Under the pieces are notes generated by a model that had not been told where the DNA came from, did not search any database, and saw nothing but the letters and a program-made list of their open reading frames with translations. From NCBI GenBank assembly GCA_016793645.1, contig JAEUHD010000206.1, forward strand, positions 1 to 33,382: a stretch of 33,382 nucleotides of DNA, read 5' to 3'. Positions 15,491 to 24,965 of the stretch are shown in pieces. Every line of letters begins with the position of its first letter. Positions within the stretch are counted from its first letter, which is position 1. This stretch comes from Verrucomicrobiales bacterium (GTDB taxonomy: Bacteria; Verrucomicrobiota; Verrucomicrobiia; Limisphaerales; UBA9464). Position numbers and translations under genes: made by a program.

Positions 15491-15991
15491 ATGCAATGCC
15501 AGTTCTGCAAGAAGGCCGCGGCCACGGTCCATCTCACTCAGATCGTCGAAAACGAGGTCAAGAAGGTGGATCTCTGTGAGGCGTGCGCGAAGGAGAAGGG
15601 GGTGAACGACCCCACCGGATTCTCGATCGCGGATTTGCTCCTGGGATTGGGGGCTTCCCAGAAGATGGAGGAGGCCAACGCCGCGGCCGGCAACGAGGTG
15701 GCGTGTCCGAGCTGCGGATTCACCCAGGCGGACTTCAAGAAGACGGGCCGCCTGGGATGCGCGCGGTGCTATGAGGTCTTCGCCGAAGGACTCGGTGCCC
15801 TGCTCAAGGGCATGCACAAGGGGACCCAGCACAAGGGCAAGGTTCCCCCGGCGCTCCGGAAGGCGGCGGCCCAGAAGGCGGAACTGTCCCGACTCGAATC
15901 CGACCTGAAGGCGGCCATCGGGCGGGAGGATTTTGAGACCGCCGCCACCCTTCGCGATCAGATCAAACAGGCCAGGAATTCCGCGGATTGA
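15491..15991 (+). CDS. mcsA: McsA-like zinc protein, activator of the McsB arginine kinase
   Basis: 166 residues. Four C-x2-C pairs (C3/C6, C29/C32, C72/C75, C90/C93) make two zinc sites, and the C-terminal UVR motif occupies about 132-162 (ELSRLESDLKAAIGREDFET and on). This is exactly the McsA plan. In Firmicutes McsA binds and activates McsB and helps control CtsR/ClpC; here it heads mcsA-mcsB-clpC, but no ctsR gene is present in the window. The 25-base gap to mcsB supports an operon. Likely cytoplasmic, redox- or metal-sensitive through the Cys pairs. Confidence 0.88.
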   Translation: MQCQFCKKAAATVHLTQIVENEVKKVDLCEACAKEKGVNDPTGFSIADLLLGLGASQKMEEANAAAGNEVACPSCGFTQADFKKTGRLGCARCYEVFAEGLGALLKGMHKGTQHKGKVPPALRKAAAQKAELSRLESDLKAAIGREDFETAATLRDQIKQARNSAD

Positions 15992-16016
15992 GACCCATCC
16001 CCCCCGACTTCAACCG

Positions 16017-17114
16017 ATGAAGATCCTCGAATTCCTCATCCCTGCCGCCGATGCCTGCCGTCGGAGCGGTCCGAACGACAAGATCGTCCTGTCCTCGCGC
16101 GTCCGTCTTGCCCGGAATCTGACGCAGCTTCCCTTCCCCGGTCACGCGCGGAAAGCCGACCGCATGAAGGCCTTTGAGCTTCTCGTGCCGGCGGTGGCGG
16201 AGCTGCCCCAGATGTCCCCGACCCCGTTTGCCGAGGGCATGGACAAGCTGACGGCCCTCGACAAGCAGGTGCTGGTCGAGCGCCACCTCATCAGCCGCGA
16301 TCACGCCCAAAAGAACGCAGGCAGCGGGCTCGTCCTGAACCATGAGGAAAGCCTTTGCGTGATGGTCAACGAGGAGGATCACCTCCGGATGCAGGCTCTC
16401 CGCCCGGGACTCCAGTTGAATCAGGCGTGGCTGGCATTGGAAGGCGTGGACACGTCCCTGCAGGAGCGGATGGAATTCGCCTTCTCCGACGAGTACGGCT
16501 ACCTCACCGCCTGCCCCACCAACCTGGGAACGGGGATCCGGGTGAGCGCCATGCTCCACCTCCCGGGACTGGTGCTCGCGGAGCAGATCAACCAGATCAT
16601 CCAGGCCGTCAACAAGCTCGGCCTGGCGGTCCGCGGCCTGTACGGGGAGGGCACCGAGGCGCTCGGGAACATCTTCCAGGTTTCCAACCAGCAGACCCTG
16701 GGGGAATCCGAGGGGGAGATTGTGGACCGCCTGAACAAGGTGGTCCTGCAGATCATTGAGCACGAGGACAACGCGCGGCTCGCACAGATGGAGAAGAAGC
16801 CGACCGTGCTCCTGAACCATATCGGACGCGCCTACGGCATTCTCCGACATGCCCACAGCATTTCCTCAAAGGAGACCATGAATCTGCTGAGCCTGCTTCG
16901 ACTGGGGGCGGATCTCGGAATGTTCGGCCCCATTGAGCGGGCCTTCGTGGACGAATTGTTCCTCTCCAGCCAGCCGGCCCACCTCCAGATCGCGCATCCG
17001 GGCAAGCTCGACGCCGAGCAGCGCGATTCCGTCCGGGCCTCCATGTTGCGGTCCCGCATGGCGGGGGTTCCCAGCCCCGAGCCGCCCCGGACGCCGCCGC
17101 CCCAGGTCGCCTGA
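16017..17114 (+). CDS. mcsB: Protein-arginine kinase McsB
   Basis: 365 residues from ATG at 16017. It has the phosphagen-kinase-like ATP domain: SSRVRLARN (26-34), NEEDH (118-122) and the CPTNLGTG loop (166-173), with a later SNQQTLGESE segment. Near the C-terminus is R336-D-x2-R339-A, matching the phosphoarginine-binding motif through which McsB senses its own product. The enzyme phosphorylates arginines on misfolded proteins, which then become ClpCP substrates. The immediate neighbours, mcsA and clpC, complete the pathway. The Pro-rich tail (PSPEPPRTPPPQVA) is an unusual addition. Confidence 0.94.
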   Translation: MKILEFLIPAADACRRSGPNDKIVLSSRVRLARNLTQLPFPGHARKADRMKAFELLVPAVAELPQMSPTPFAEGMDKLTALDKQVLVERHLISRDHAQKNAGSGLVLNHEESLCVMVNEEDHLRMQALRPGLQLNQAWLALEGVDTSLQERMEFAFSDEYGYLTACPTNLGTGIRVSAMLHLPGLVLAEQINQIIQAVNKLGLAVRGLYGEGTEALGNIFQVSNQQTLGESEGEIVDRLNKVVLQIIEHEDNARLAQMEKKPTVLLNHIGRAYGILRHAHSISSKETMNLLSLLRLGADLGMFGPIERAFVDELFLSSQPAHLQIAHPGKLDAEQRDSVRASMLRSRMAGVPSPEPPRTPPPQVA

Positions 17115-17221
17115 CCGATGCCGGCGCACCCGTCCGCAAGATATTTTGACCTGCTGCCGCCAATTCCCCAGATTCCATCGGCGAGCGATCCAGGAGGTCC
17201 GGAAACCCCGCCATCGAAGTC

Positions 17222-19750
17222 ATGAGCGAAGAGAACTTGAACAACTTCACGCCGCGGGCCCAGCAGGTGCTGGCCCTGGCCCGCAAGGAGGCCGACCGCT
17301 TCAACCACAATTTCGTCGGCACGGAGCACCTGCTCCTTGGCCTGATCAAGCTGGGACAGGGGGTTGCCGTGAACGTGCTCCAGCGCATGGGGCTCGATCT
17401 GGACAACGTCCGCCAGGAGGTGGAGAAGGAGGTGCGCACCGGCGGGAACGAGAACAAGTCCTCGGGCAACATCCCCTACACGCCGCGCGTCAAGAAGGTG
17501 CTCGCCCTGGCCGCCAAGGAGGCCAAGGCACTCAACCACACCTACGTCGGCACCGAGCACATCCTGCTCGGTCTGCTGCGCGAAGGCGACGGGGTCGCGG
17601 CCAAGGTGCTCAAGACCCTGGATGTGGACATCGAGGCCTGCCGGCAGGAGATCCTCAAGGAACTCGATCCGGGCTTCCAGCCGGGTGAGGGCGAGGAGGG
17701 CGCCGAAGCCCCCAGTGAACCGGTGAAGGCCGGTAAGTCCGAGGAGGGCCGCAAGGCGGTGAAGACGCCCGCGCTGAAGGCCTTCGGACGGGACCTTACG
17801 GAACTCGCGCGCAAGGGGGAGATGGATCCCGTGATCGGGCGCCAGCCGGAGATCGAGCGCGTCATCCAGATCCTCTGCCGCCGCACCAAGAACAATCCGG
17901 TGCTCCTCGGCGAAGCCGGTGTCGGCAAGACCGCCATTGTGGAGGGACTCGCGCAGGAGATCGCCCGCGGAAACGTTCCCGAACTGCTCGCCGAGCGCCG
18001 GGTGATCACCCTGGATCTCGCGCTCATGGTGGCCGGGACGAAGTACCGCGGCCAGTTTGAGGAGCGGATCAAGGCCGTCATGGACGAGATCAAGAAGGCG
18101 CGGAACATCATCCTCTTCATCGACGAGCTGCACACCATCGTCGGGGCCGGGTCGGCCGAGGGCACCATGGATGCCTCCAACATCTTCAAGCCGGCGCTGA
18201 GCCGCGGGGAACTCCAGATCGTCGGAGCCACCACGCTCAACGAATACCGGAAATACATTGAAAAGGATTCCGCCCTCGAACGCCGCTTCCAGACCGTCAA
18301 GGTGGAACCCCCGAGCGTCGAGGACGCGATCACCATCCTCAACGGCCTGAAGCCGAAGTACGAGGAGCACCACAAGGCCGAATTCGCCCCCGAGGCGATC
18401 ACCGCCTGCGTCCGGCTTTCGGACCGCTACATCACGGCGCGGTATCTCCCCGACAAGGCCATCGACGTCATGGACGAGGCGGGCGCCCGGGCGCGGATTG
18501 CCGCGATGCAACGCCCCCCCGACGTCAAGGACATCGAGGCCGAAATCGAGGCCGTGAAGCAGAAGAAGGAACAGGCCATCAAGGATCAGGATTTTGAGGG
18601 GGCCGCCCAGTTGCGCGACCGGGAGAAGGCGACCAAGGACCGGCTGGAGAAGATCCTCAGCGAGTGGAAAACCAACAAGGACGAGCGCCGCGTGCAGGTG
18701 GGGGAGGACGACATCCTGCAGGTGGTCGCAAAGTGGACCGGGATTCCGCTCCAGCGCATGGGCCAGACCGAAACCCAGAAACTGCTCATGGTGGAGCAGG
18801 AACTGGAGAAGGTGGTGATCGGGCAAAGGGACGCCGTGACGTCCCTGGCAAAATCCCTCCGGCGCGCCCGGGCGGACCTCAAGGATCCCAAGCGTCCAAT
18901 CGGCTGTTTCGCCCTGCTGGGGCCCACCGGCGTCGGCAAGACCCTGCTCGCCCGCACCCTGGCGGAGCAGATGTTCGGTTCCGCCCAGAGCTTCATCCAG
19001 CTCGACATGAGCGAGTACATGGAGAAGTTCACCGTGAGCCGCCTCATCGGCTCGCCGCCGGGCTATGTCGGCTATGAGGAGGGCGGGCAACTGACTGAAA
19101 AGGTCCGCCGCCAGCCGTATTCCGTGGTTCTCTTCGACGAGATCGAAAAGGCGCACCCCGATGTCATGAACATGCTTCTCCAGATCCTGGAGGAGGGGAA
19201 ACTGACGGATTCGCTCGGGCGCCAGGTGGATTTTCGCAACACGATCATCCTGCTCACCTCCAATGTGGGTTCCGACGTGCTGCGCAAGAACACCACGATG
19301 GGATTCGCCAAGCAGAGCGACAGCCAGGATTACGAAATCATGCGGGGCCGGATCCTGGACGAGGCGAAGAAGTTCTTCCGGCCGGAATTCCTCAATCGCC
19401 TGGATGACATCATCGTCTTCCGGACCCTCGGAAAGCCCGAACTCATCCAGATTCTGGAGCTCGAGGTGAAGAAGATCCTGGCGCGGATCGCCCGGCGCAA
19501 TGTCCCGGTGAACCTCGACGAAAAGGCCCGCGAGTTTCTCATCGAGAAGGGATTCGATCCCCAATACGGCGCCCGGCCCATGCGGCGCGCCGTGGAGAAG
19601 TATCTCGAGGACCCGCTCGCCGAGGAAATTCTGCGCGGAACCCTCACCGAGGGCGAACCGGTCTACGTCACGGCCGACAAGGAAAAGTTGTCCTTCACCC
19701 AGCAGAAACCCTCCCAGGAGGATGCGGCCAAGGGGGCGCTGGCCTCGTAG
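17222..19750 (+). CDS. clpC: ATP-dependent Clp protease ATP-binding subunit ClpC
   Basis: 842 residues. The N-terminal double Clp-N repeat (1-145: [10 protein letters not shown] and [10 protein letters not shown]) is the adaptor and phosphoarginine-binding domain. First AAA module: Walker A GEAGVGKT (230-237) and Walker B ILFIDE. A UVR-type coiled middle domain (about 436-470, ending [13 protein letters not shown]) is diagnostic of ClpC versus ClpA or ClpB. Second AAA module: Walker A GPTGVGKT (about 567-574). A ClpP-docking loop is visible in TTMGFAKQ. It unfolds proteins and feeds them to ClpP; the ClpP gene is not in the window. It starts 107 bases after mcsB and is probably in the same operon, possibly with an additional promoter in that gap. 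Confidence 0.97.
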   Translation: MSEENLNNFTPRAQQVLALARKEADRFNHNFVGTEHLLLGLIKLGQGVAVNVLQRMGLDLDNVRQEVEKEVRTGGNENKSSGNIPYTPRVKKVLALAAKEAKALNHTYVGTEHILLGLLREGDGVAAKVLKTLDVDIEACRQEILKELDPGFQPGEGEEGAEAPSEPVKAGKSEEGRKAVKTPALKAFGRDLTELARKGEMDPVIGRQPEIERVIQILCRRTKNNPVLLGEAGVGKTAIVEGLAQEIARGNVPELLAERRVITLDLALMVAGTKYRGQFEERIKAVMDEIKKARNIILFIDELHTIVGAGSAEGTMDASNIFKPALSRGELQIVGATTLNEYRKYIEKDSALERRFQTVKVEPPSVEDAITILNGLKPKYEEHHKAEFAPEAITACVRLSDRYITARYLPDKAIDVMDEAGARARIAAMQRPPDVKDIEAEIEAVKQKKEQAIKDQDFEGAAQLRDREKATKDRLEKILSEWKTNKDERRVQVGEDDILQVVAKWTGIPLQRMGQTETQKLLMVEQELEKVVIGQRDAVTSLAKSLRRARADLKDPKRPIGCFALLGPTGVGKTLLARTLAEQMFGSAQSFIQLDMSEYMEKFTVSRLIGSPPGYVGYEEGGQLTEKVRRQPYSVVLFDEIEKAHPDVMNMLLQILEEGKLTDSLGRQVDFRNTIILLTSNVGSDVLRKNTTMGFAKQSDSQDYEIMRGRILDEAKKFFRPEFLNRLDDIIVFRTLGKPELIQILELEVKKILARIARRNVPVNLDEKAREFLIEKGFDPQYGARPMRRAVEKYLEDPLAEEILRGTLTEGEPVYVTADKEKLSFTQQKPSQEDAAKGALAS

Positions 19751-19829
19751 GATCCGCCACGGGACCGTCACCGCAGGCCCTCGCGAAATTCACGTGCAGG
19801 CTTGCCACGCGGCCCGGCAGGATTCATCC

Positions 19830-20636
19830 ATGAGCAGGATGACGTCGGTTCCTGACACGGCCCCGGCCGGCCCCGAGCGTGGGGAGCTTGGTTCGCGCAT
19901 GCTCGCGCGCACCGGCTCCGACACGCCCTACCGCATGCGCATGGCCGAGACCGCCGAGGACCTCCGCGCGGCTCAAACCCTTCGGTTCATCGTCTTCAAT
20001 CTCGAACTCAACGAGGGACTGGAACAGTCCTACGCCACGCTTCGGGACGAGGATCCGTTTGACGCGGTCTGCGACCACCTGCTGGTGGAGGACAAGGCGT
20101 CCGGCGAAGTGGTGGGGACCTACCGGCTCCAGAGCGGCACCAGCGCGGCCCGCAATCGCGGGTTCTACTCGGAGCAGGAGTTCGATTTCACCCCGTTCCG
20201 CCCGGTGCAGCATCAGATCGTCGAACTGGGACGCGCCTGCGTCCACAGCGAGCACCGGAACCTCCCCGTGCTGGGGCTGCTCTGGCAGGGAGTCGCCCAG
20301 TACGGGCGGCGCCACGGAGCCCGCTACTTCGTGGGATGCAGTTCCCTCACCAGCCAGGACCCCTCAGTCGGGGCTGCGGCCTACCGGGAGCTGAGCCGCG
20401 ACCACCTGGTCGAACCGGCGTTCCGGACGGAACCGCTCCCGCCCTTCCGGTGCGGTCTCGATTCCCCCGCGGCGACGACTCCCAAGATTCCCAAACTGCT
20501 GCGCGCCTATCTCTCCTTCGGCGCCAAGATCTGCGGTCCGCCGGCCATTGACCGCGAATTCGGGACCATCGATTTCCTGACCGTGGTGGACATGGACCAG
20601 TTCCCCGCGGCGGCCCGACGCTTTCTGGGAGAATAG
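19830..20636 (+). CDS. GNAT-type N-acyltransferase, OlsB/ornithine-lipid-synthase-like
   Basis: 268 residues from ATG at 19830 (a second ATG at 19839). The core carries AQTLRFIVFNLELNEGL, then DHLLVEDKASGEVVGTYRL and an ELGRACVHSEHR segment. These are hallmarks of the acetyltransferase_5 group that includes OlsB, which transfers 3-hydroxyacyl chains from acyl carrier protein to the alpha-amino group of ornithine (or another amino acid) in making phosphorus-free membrane lipids. A typical partner for the second acylation (OlsA/PlsC-type) is not adjacent. cdsA follows 72 bases on, so a membrane-lipid context is plausible. Amino-acid substrate unknown. Confidence 0.75.
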   Translation: MSRMTSVPDTAPAGPERGELGSRMLARTGSDTPYRMRMAETAEDLRAAQTLRFIVFNLELNEGLEQSYATLRDEDPFDAVCDHLLVEDKASGEVVGTYRLQSGTSAARNRGFYSEQEFDFTPFRPVQHQIVELGRACVHSEHRNLPVLGLLWQGVAQYGRRHGARYFVGCSSLTSQDPSVGAAAYRELSRDHLVEPAFRTEPLPPFRCGLDSPAATTPKIPKLLRAYLSFGAKICGPPAIDREFGTIDFLTVVDMDQFPAAARRFLGE

Positions 20637-20708
20637 TCGCATCGAACCGCCGTTGGGCGGCGATCCATCCTTCCTTCCGAGTCCGCGGATTGGTAGCAAC
20701 AGCGCGGC

Positions 20709-21632
20709 ATGTCCTCGGCTCCAACGGTTCCCCCCTCGAATCCAAAGCCGTTGACCAAGGGACAAACCTTCGTCCGCCGGCTCGCAAGCACCCTCGTGCT
20801 TTGGACCATCGTTCTGACCGCGATCTTCTCCACCCATCCCGTGGTGGCGAATTACGTCTTCCTGTTGCTCGTCACGGGCCTGGCCGCCGCCGGACTCTGG
20901 GAGTTCTACGGCCTCGTGGAACAGCGCGGATTGGTCTGCTTCCGTGGCTGGGGGCTGTGCGCGGGGGTCGCCCTGATGGCCAGCACCCATTACTACGTGA
21001 CCCACGCCCGCGGATTCCAACTCGGCCCGGGCAAGCCCAATGACTTCGAGACCGGCGTGCTGGTGCTGTTCGTCCTCGGACTCTGCCTGCGCCAACTGTT
21101 CGATTCGCGCAATCCAAACGGCATCGTGGCCATCGCCACCACGCTGCTCGGACTCATGTACGTGCCGTGGCTGCTGAATTTCATCCAGAAGATCAACTAT
21201 CTGGACGGCGTGGACGGCCGGTTTTATGTGCTGTACCTGCTGATCGTCACAAAGTTCTCCGACGTGGGGGCGTACTGCGTCGGCTCGCTGATCGGCCGCC
21301 ACAAGATGATCCCCCGGATCAGCCCCGGGAAGACCTGGGAGGGATTTGTGGGTGCCGTGGTGGTTTCCACCGGCGCCAGCTTCTTGATGGCCCATTTCGC
21401 AGGCGGACGGTTGAAGGAAATGAATCCGGGCCACGCCCTGGCCATTGGACTCATCCTCAGCCTCGGCGCCGTGGTGGGCGATCTGATCGAGTCCGCCTTC
21501 AAGCGCGAAGCCGGGGCGAAGGATTCCGGTCGGCTGTTTCCCGGAATCGGCGGCATCCTGGACCTGATCGACAGTCCGCTGTTCAACGCCCCCCTGCTGT
21601 ACCTCTATCTCCGACATGTGCTGACGCATTGA
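20709..21632 (+). CDS. cdsA: Phosphatidate cytidylyltransferase
   Basis: 307 residues with about eight hydrophobic helices. Near 185-215: SDVGAYCVGSLIGRHKM then ISPGKTWEG, which are CdsA hallmarks. The C-terminal signature begins SAFKREAGAKDSG (about 262) and continues LFPGIGGILDLIDS. The usual form is P-G-H-G-G and D-R-x-D; here His is Ile and Arg is Leu. The rest, including the K-D pair and final Asp, is intact, so activity is expected. It makes CDP-diacylglycerol from phosphatidate and CTP at the inner membrane. dxr follows 42 bases on and is probably cotranscribed; this cdsA-dxr order is common in bacteria. Confidence 0.94.
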   Translation: MSSAPTVPPSNPKPLTKGQTFVRRLASTLVLWTIVLTAIFSTHPVVANYVFLLLVTGLAAAGLWEFYGLVEQRGLVCFRGWGLCAGVALMASTHYYVTHARGFQLGPGKPNDFETGVLVLFVLGLCLRQLFDSRNPNGIVAIATTLLGLMYVPWLLNFIQKINYLDGVDGRFYVLYLLIVTKFSDVGAYCVGSLIGRHKMIPRISPGKTWEGFVGAVVVSTGASFLMAHFAGGRLKEMNPGHALAIGLILSLGAVVGDLIESAFKREAGAKDSGRLFPGIGGILDLIDSPLFNAPLLYLYLRHVLTH

Positions 21633-21674
21633 CCGTCGGCGGGGCGGCCGGTCACTGTCCCCGGCTTATCCGCC

Positions 21675-22817
21675 ATGCCGCGCATGAAAAACGTCGTTCT
21701 GCTGGGAAGCACCGGATCCATCGGCACCAGCACGCTCAAGGTCGTTGAGGACCTGCCGGATCAACTGCGCCTCATCGGACTTGCGGCCGGAGGCAACGCC
21801 ACCCTGCTCGAACAACAGGCCGTCCGTCACCGGCCGCAGGCGGTGTCGCTTCAGGACCCCTCCGCAGCTGCCGCCCTGGCATCCCGTCTCCCACAAATCG
21901 CGGTCCACTCCGGAACCGACGGATTGGTGACCCTGGCCACCCTGCCCGAGGCGGACATCGTCCTGATTGCCATCGTCGGCACGGCGGGCCTGGCACCGGC
22001 CCTCGCGGCCATCCGGGCGGGCAAGGACATCGCCGTCGCCTCCAAGGAAATCCTCGTCATGGCCGGCGAGATCGTCATGTCCGAAGCGCGACGACACGGG
22101 GTCCGGGTTCTGGCGGTGGACAGCGAGCATTCCGCCATCTTCCAGTGCCTCGGCGACCGCCCCCCCTCCTCCGTGCGTCGCCTGATCCTCACCGCGTCCG
22201 GGGGACCGTTTCGGACCACCCCGCGGGAGGCATTCGCCGGGATCACGGTCGAGCAGGCCCTGAAGCATCCATCCTGGGTGATGGGACGGAAGATCACGAT
22301 CGACAGCGCGACCCTGTTCAACAAGGGGCTGGAGATGATCGAGGCCCGGTGGCTGTTCGATATCGAAATGGACCGGGTGGACGTGATCGTCCATCCCCAA
22401 AGCGTGGTCCATTCCATGGTCGAGTTCGTGGACGGCTCGATCGTGGCACAGTTGTCCACCCCGGACATGTGCCTTCCCATCCAGGTTGCGCTCTGCCACC
22501 CGGATCGCCTGCCGAGCCAGCGGGTGCAAACCGATTTTGCACGCCTGGGTTCGCTGACCTTTGAGAATCCCGATCCCGTCCGGTTTCCCGCCCTCTCCCT
22601 GGCCCGGCGCGCCGGGGAGGTGGGTGGGACACTCCCGGCGGTGCTCAATGCGGCCAACGAAATCGCCGTGGAGCGCTTTTGCCGGCGTGAGCTTTCCTTC
22701 CCCGGGATCTGGGAAACGGTGGGCCGCGTCATGGAGACCCATGCGGTGGTCACCCACCCGGGTTTGGACGAGATTCTTGCCGCGGATCGGTGGGCCCGGG
22801 AGGCGGCATCCCGGTAG
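21675..22817 (+). CDS. dxr: 1-deoxy-D-xylulose 5-phosphate reductoisomerase
   Basis: 380 residues, family length. NADPH loop LLGSTGSIGTST (9-20); ASKEILVMAGEIV; the metal and substrate segments DSEHSAIFQCL and LTASGGPF; HPSWVMGRKITIDSATLFNK; and the metal-binding KGLEMIEA. Catalyses the rearrangement and NADPH reduction of DXP to MEP, the committed step of MEP isoprenoid synthesis. A second pathway gene, ispH, lies at 30319-31230. The ATG at 21675 has an alternative three codons later. All active-site motifs are present. Confidence 0.97.
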   Translation: MPRMKNVVLLGSTGSIGTSTLKVVEDLPDQLRLIGLAAGGNATLLEQQAVRHRPQAVSLQDPSAAAALASRLPQIAVHSGTDGLVTLATLPEADIVLIAIVGTAGLAPALAAIRAGKDIAVASKEILVMAGEIVMSEARRHGVRVLAVDSEHSAIFQCLGDRPPSSVRRLILTASGGPFRTTPREAFAGITVEQALKHPSWVMGRKITIDSATLFNKGLEMIEARWLFDIEMDRVDVIVHPQSVVHSMVEFVDGSIVAQLSTPDMCLPIQVALCHPDRLPSQRVQTDFARLGSLTFENPDPVRFPALSLARRAGEVGGTLPAVLNAANEIAVERFCRRELSFPGIWETVGRVMETHAVVTHPGLDEILAADRWAREAASR

Positions 22818-22931
22818 GGGGACCGTGCCAAAATGGGTGGCCCGCCCCCCCCGGGGACCCTCCGGTCGAATGCCGATGCCGGCGGAAGCGTCTTGACGGT
22901 GGGTCTCAGCCCTACCAAATACGCCCGTCCC

Positions 22932-23780
22932 ATGGTTCACATGCTCCGCCGCGCCCTCACCCTGCTCCCCCTCCTGTCGCTGGCCCTGGCCGGTTCGGCC
23001 CGCGCCGACGGCACCAACGAACCCCCCGCATTCGTGGATCCGCAACTGGAGGCTGCGGTCCGGCAACAGGTGTTCTCCAAGCGGAATACCACCAATGCCC
23101 TCACTCCGTCCGATGTGGCCCAGGTTTCCGTGGTGGTGGGCAATTTCAGGGGCATCACCAACCTGTCCGGACTCGAGCACTGCAAGGCCATCGCGTCGTT
23201 GGAACTCGCCGGGAACCGCATCACGGACCTTTCGCCCCTTCGCGGGTTGAAGCAGTTGCAGTTGCTGATTCTCAGCAGCAACAAGATCACGGACATCTCG
23301 GTCCTGGGCACCGTTCCCGCGCTCCAATACATTGAACTGTCCCACAACCAGGTGAAGGAGGCGGCCGCGCTGGCCGCGCTCACCAACCTGGCATCCCTGT
23401 ACCTCGGCGACAATCGGCTGACCTCCATTGCCGCGGTCACCAACCTGCCCCGACTGGTCACGTTGTACGCGGAACGGAACAGCCTGAAATCGATCGCCGG
23501 GGTCGAACGGCTTCGCGGACTGAGCAGCGTGTCCTTCTCGGGGAATCAGATTTCCGACGTGACCCCGCTGGCGGGCCTCCGGGCCCCCTCGTTCCTGTTC
23601 CTTGAGAAGAATCGCATCCGGGACCTGACGCCCCTCAACGCGTGGATCACCAATGACGTGGCGGGTCCCCGCGGCTTCGCCCCGTACCTGCAGCTCTTCA
23701 TCAAGGACAACCCGCTGTCGTCCCGCAGCAAGAAGCTGCTGACGGAATGGTCCAAGGACGGCGTCCGGGTGAACCCATAG
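22932..23780 (+). CDS. Secreted leucine-rich-repeat protein (internalin-like repeats)
   Basis: 282 residues from ATG at 22932 (another ATG at 22941). A Sec signal peptide is clear: basic start, LTLLPLLSLALAGSARA, then likely cleavage before DGTNEP. About seven 21-22-residue leucine-rich repeats follow, of the type L-x-x-L-x-L-x-x-N-x-I-x-D-[IL]-x-x-L seen in internalins (for example ASLELAGNRITDLSPL and LLILSSNKITDISVL). An N-terminal cap (VDPQLEAAVRQQV) and a C-terminal segment without repeats complete it. Such proteins bind other proteins or surface ligands; no enzyme domain or membrane anchor is visible, so a periplasmic or secreted binding role is the best guess. Confidence 0.85.
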   Translation: MVHMLRRALTLLPLLSLALAGSARADGTNEPPAFVDPQLEAAVRQQVFSKRNTTNALTPSDVAQVSVVVGNFRGITNLSGLEHCKAIASLELAGNRITDLSPLRGLKQLQLLILSSNKITDISVLGTVPALQYIELSHNQVKEAAALAALTNLASLYLGDNRLTSIAAVTNLPRLVTLYAERNSLKSIAGVERLRGLSSVSFSGNQISDVTPLAGLRAPSFLFLEKNRIRDLTPLNAWITNDVAGPRGFAPYLQLFIKDNPLSSRSKKLLTEWSKDGVRVNP

Positions 23781-23908
23781 TCAGGGCGCCTCCGGATCCG
23801 GCGCTGAATCCTTCGGGGGTGTTTGGACACGACCCCGCCGCGGTCCATGAACCAGGGCTCATGGGTTCTGCAATTCCCTGACCGAACCGCCGTTCACCGC
23901 CCCGAGCC

Positions 23909-23940
23909 GCCTGAAGGCGGGACTACCAACGGGGGCGATT
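23909..23940. repeat. Copy 2 of the short dispersed repeat (GCCTGAAGGC type)
   Basis: GCCTGAAGGCGGGACTAC then CAACGGGGG and GCGATT match 7061-7098 with small differences and one short insertion there. It lies in the 228-bp gap between the LRR gene and ilvE (23781-24008), which has no other recognisable content. Confidence 0.55.
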
Positions 23941-24008
23941 CCGTCGGGGAATCGTCCCGCGGCTTGCACCGCCTCGTCACGGTCGCCTAGGGTCTCCGGA
24001 CTTCGACC

Positions 24009-24881
24009 ATGAAGGTGTACATTGACGGAGAGTTCCTCGACGAGGCCCATGCCAAGATCAGCGTGTTCGATCACGGACTGCTCTATGGCGACGGCGTATT
24101 CGAAGGCATCCGGATGTACCACAACCGGATCTTCAAGCTGCGCGAACATATCGAACGGCTTTACTGGTCGGCCAAGGCCATCCTGCTCGACATTCCGATG
24201 ACGCAGGAGGAGATGATGCGCGCCTGCGTGGAGACCTGCCGCGCCAACGGACTCCGCGAAGGCTACATCCGCCTGATCGTCACGCGCGGCAAGGGGACGC
24301 TGGGATTGGATCCGCGGCGCTGCCCGAAGCCTTCGGTGGTCATCATCGCCAGCACGATCCAGCTCTATCCTGAAAAGTACTATCAGGAGGGCCTGACGAT
24401 CATCACGGTGCCGACCACGCGCAACCTGGTGAATTCCGTCAACCCGGCCATCAAATCGCTCAACTACCTCAACAACATCCTGGCCCGCATCGAGGCGAAC
24501 AACGCCGGGGTGGAGGAGGCGATCATGTTGAACAGCGAGGGCTTCGTGGCCGAGTGCACGGGCGACAACATCTTCATCATCCAGAAGGGCCGCCTGTACA
24601 CGCCCCCGCTCAGCGCGGGTGCACTCTACGGCATCACCCGAAACACGGTGCTCAAGTGTGCAACAGGACTCGGCATCACCTCCGGTGAACCCAACCTGAC
24701 CCGGTACGACATTTATAACGCCGCCGAAATGTTCCTCACCGGGACCGCGGCGGAGATCGTTCCCGTGGTCCGCGTGGACGGACGCGTCATCGGGGACGGC
24801 AGGCCTGGCCCCGTGACCGCGTCCCTCACCGCCGCGTTCCATGAGCGGACCAAGGTGGATGGCGAAATCATCTTTGAATGA
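24009..24881 (+). CDS. ilvE: Branched-chain amino acid aminotransferase (class IV)
   Basis: 290 residues. Fold-type IV PLP enzyme: KISVFDHGLLYGDGVFEGIR (16-35) at the N-terminus, the Schiff-base lysine K149 in NPAIKSLNYLNN, EAIMLNSEGFVAE, then the phosphate-binding turn and MFLTGTAAEIVPV. The GVFEGIR and SLNYLNN segments fit IlvE better than D-amino-acid transaminase or aminodeoxychorismate lyase, but these close relatives are hard to separate without an alignment. It transfers amino groups between Leu/Ile/Val and 2-oxoglutarate. 84 bases separate it from the GH84 operon, so it may or may not be cotranscribed. Confidence 0.88.
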   Translation: MKVYIDGEFLDEAHAKISVFDHGLLYGDGVFEGIRMYHNRIFKLREHIERLYWSAKAILLDIPMTQEEMMRACVETCRANGLREGYIRLIVTRGKGTLGLDPRRCPKPSVVIIASTIQLYPEKYYQEGLTIITVPTTRNLVNSVNPAIKSLNYLNNILARIEANNAGVEEAIMLNSEGFVAECTGDNIFIIQKGRLYTPPLSAGALYGITRNTVLKCATGLGITSGEPNLTRYDIYNAAEMFLTGTAAEIVPVVRVDGRVIGDGRPGPVTASLTAAFHERTKVDGEIIFE

Positions 24882-24965
24882 CCGGTCTCCCGACCCGCTG
24901 AGCCGTCGCCGCACCCCGGGGCCGGCGAGCGATTCCCCGCGGGATCCCGCCCCACGTCCCCCCGC

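Noticed and set aside
16832-19771. Minus-strand frame of 979 codons
   Set aside because: Antisense to clpC; His/Leu/Arg-rich with no domains. It stays open because of strong codon bias on the plus strand.
21666-23345. Minus-strand frame of 559 codons
   Set aside because: Antisense to dxr and the LRR gene, both with solid motifs.
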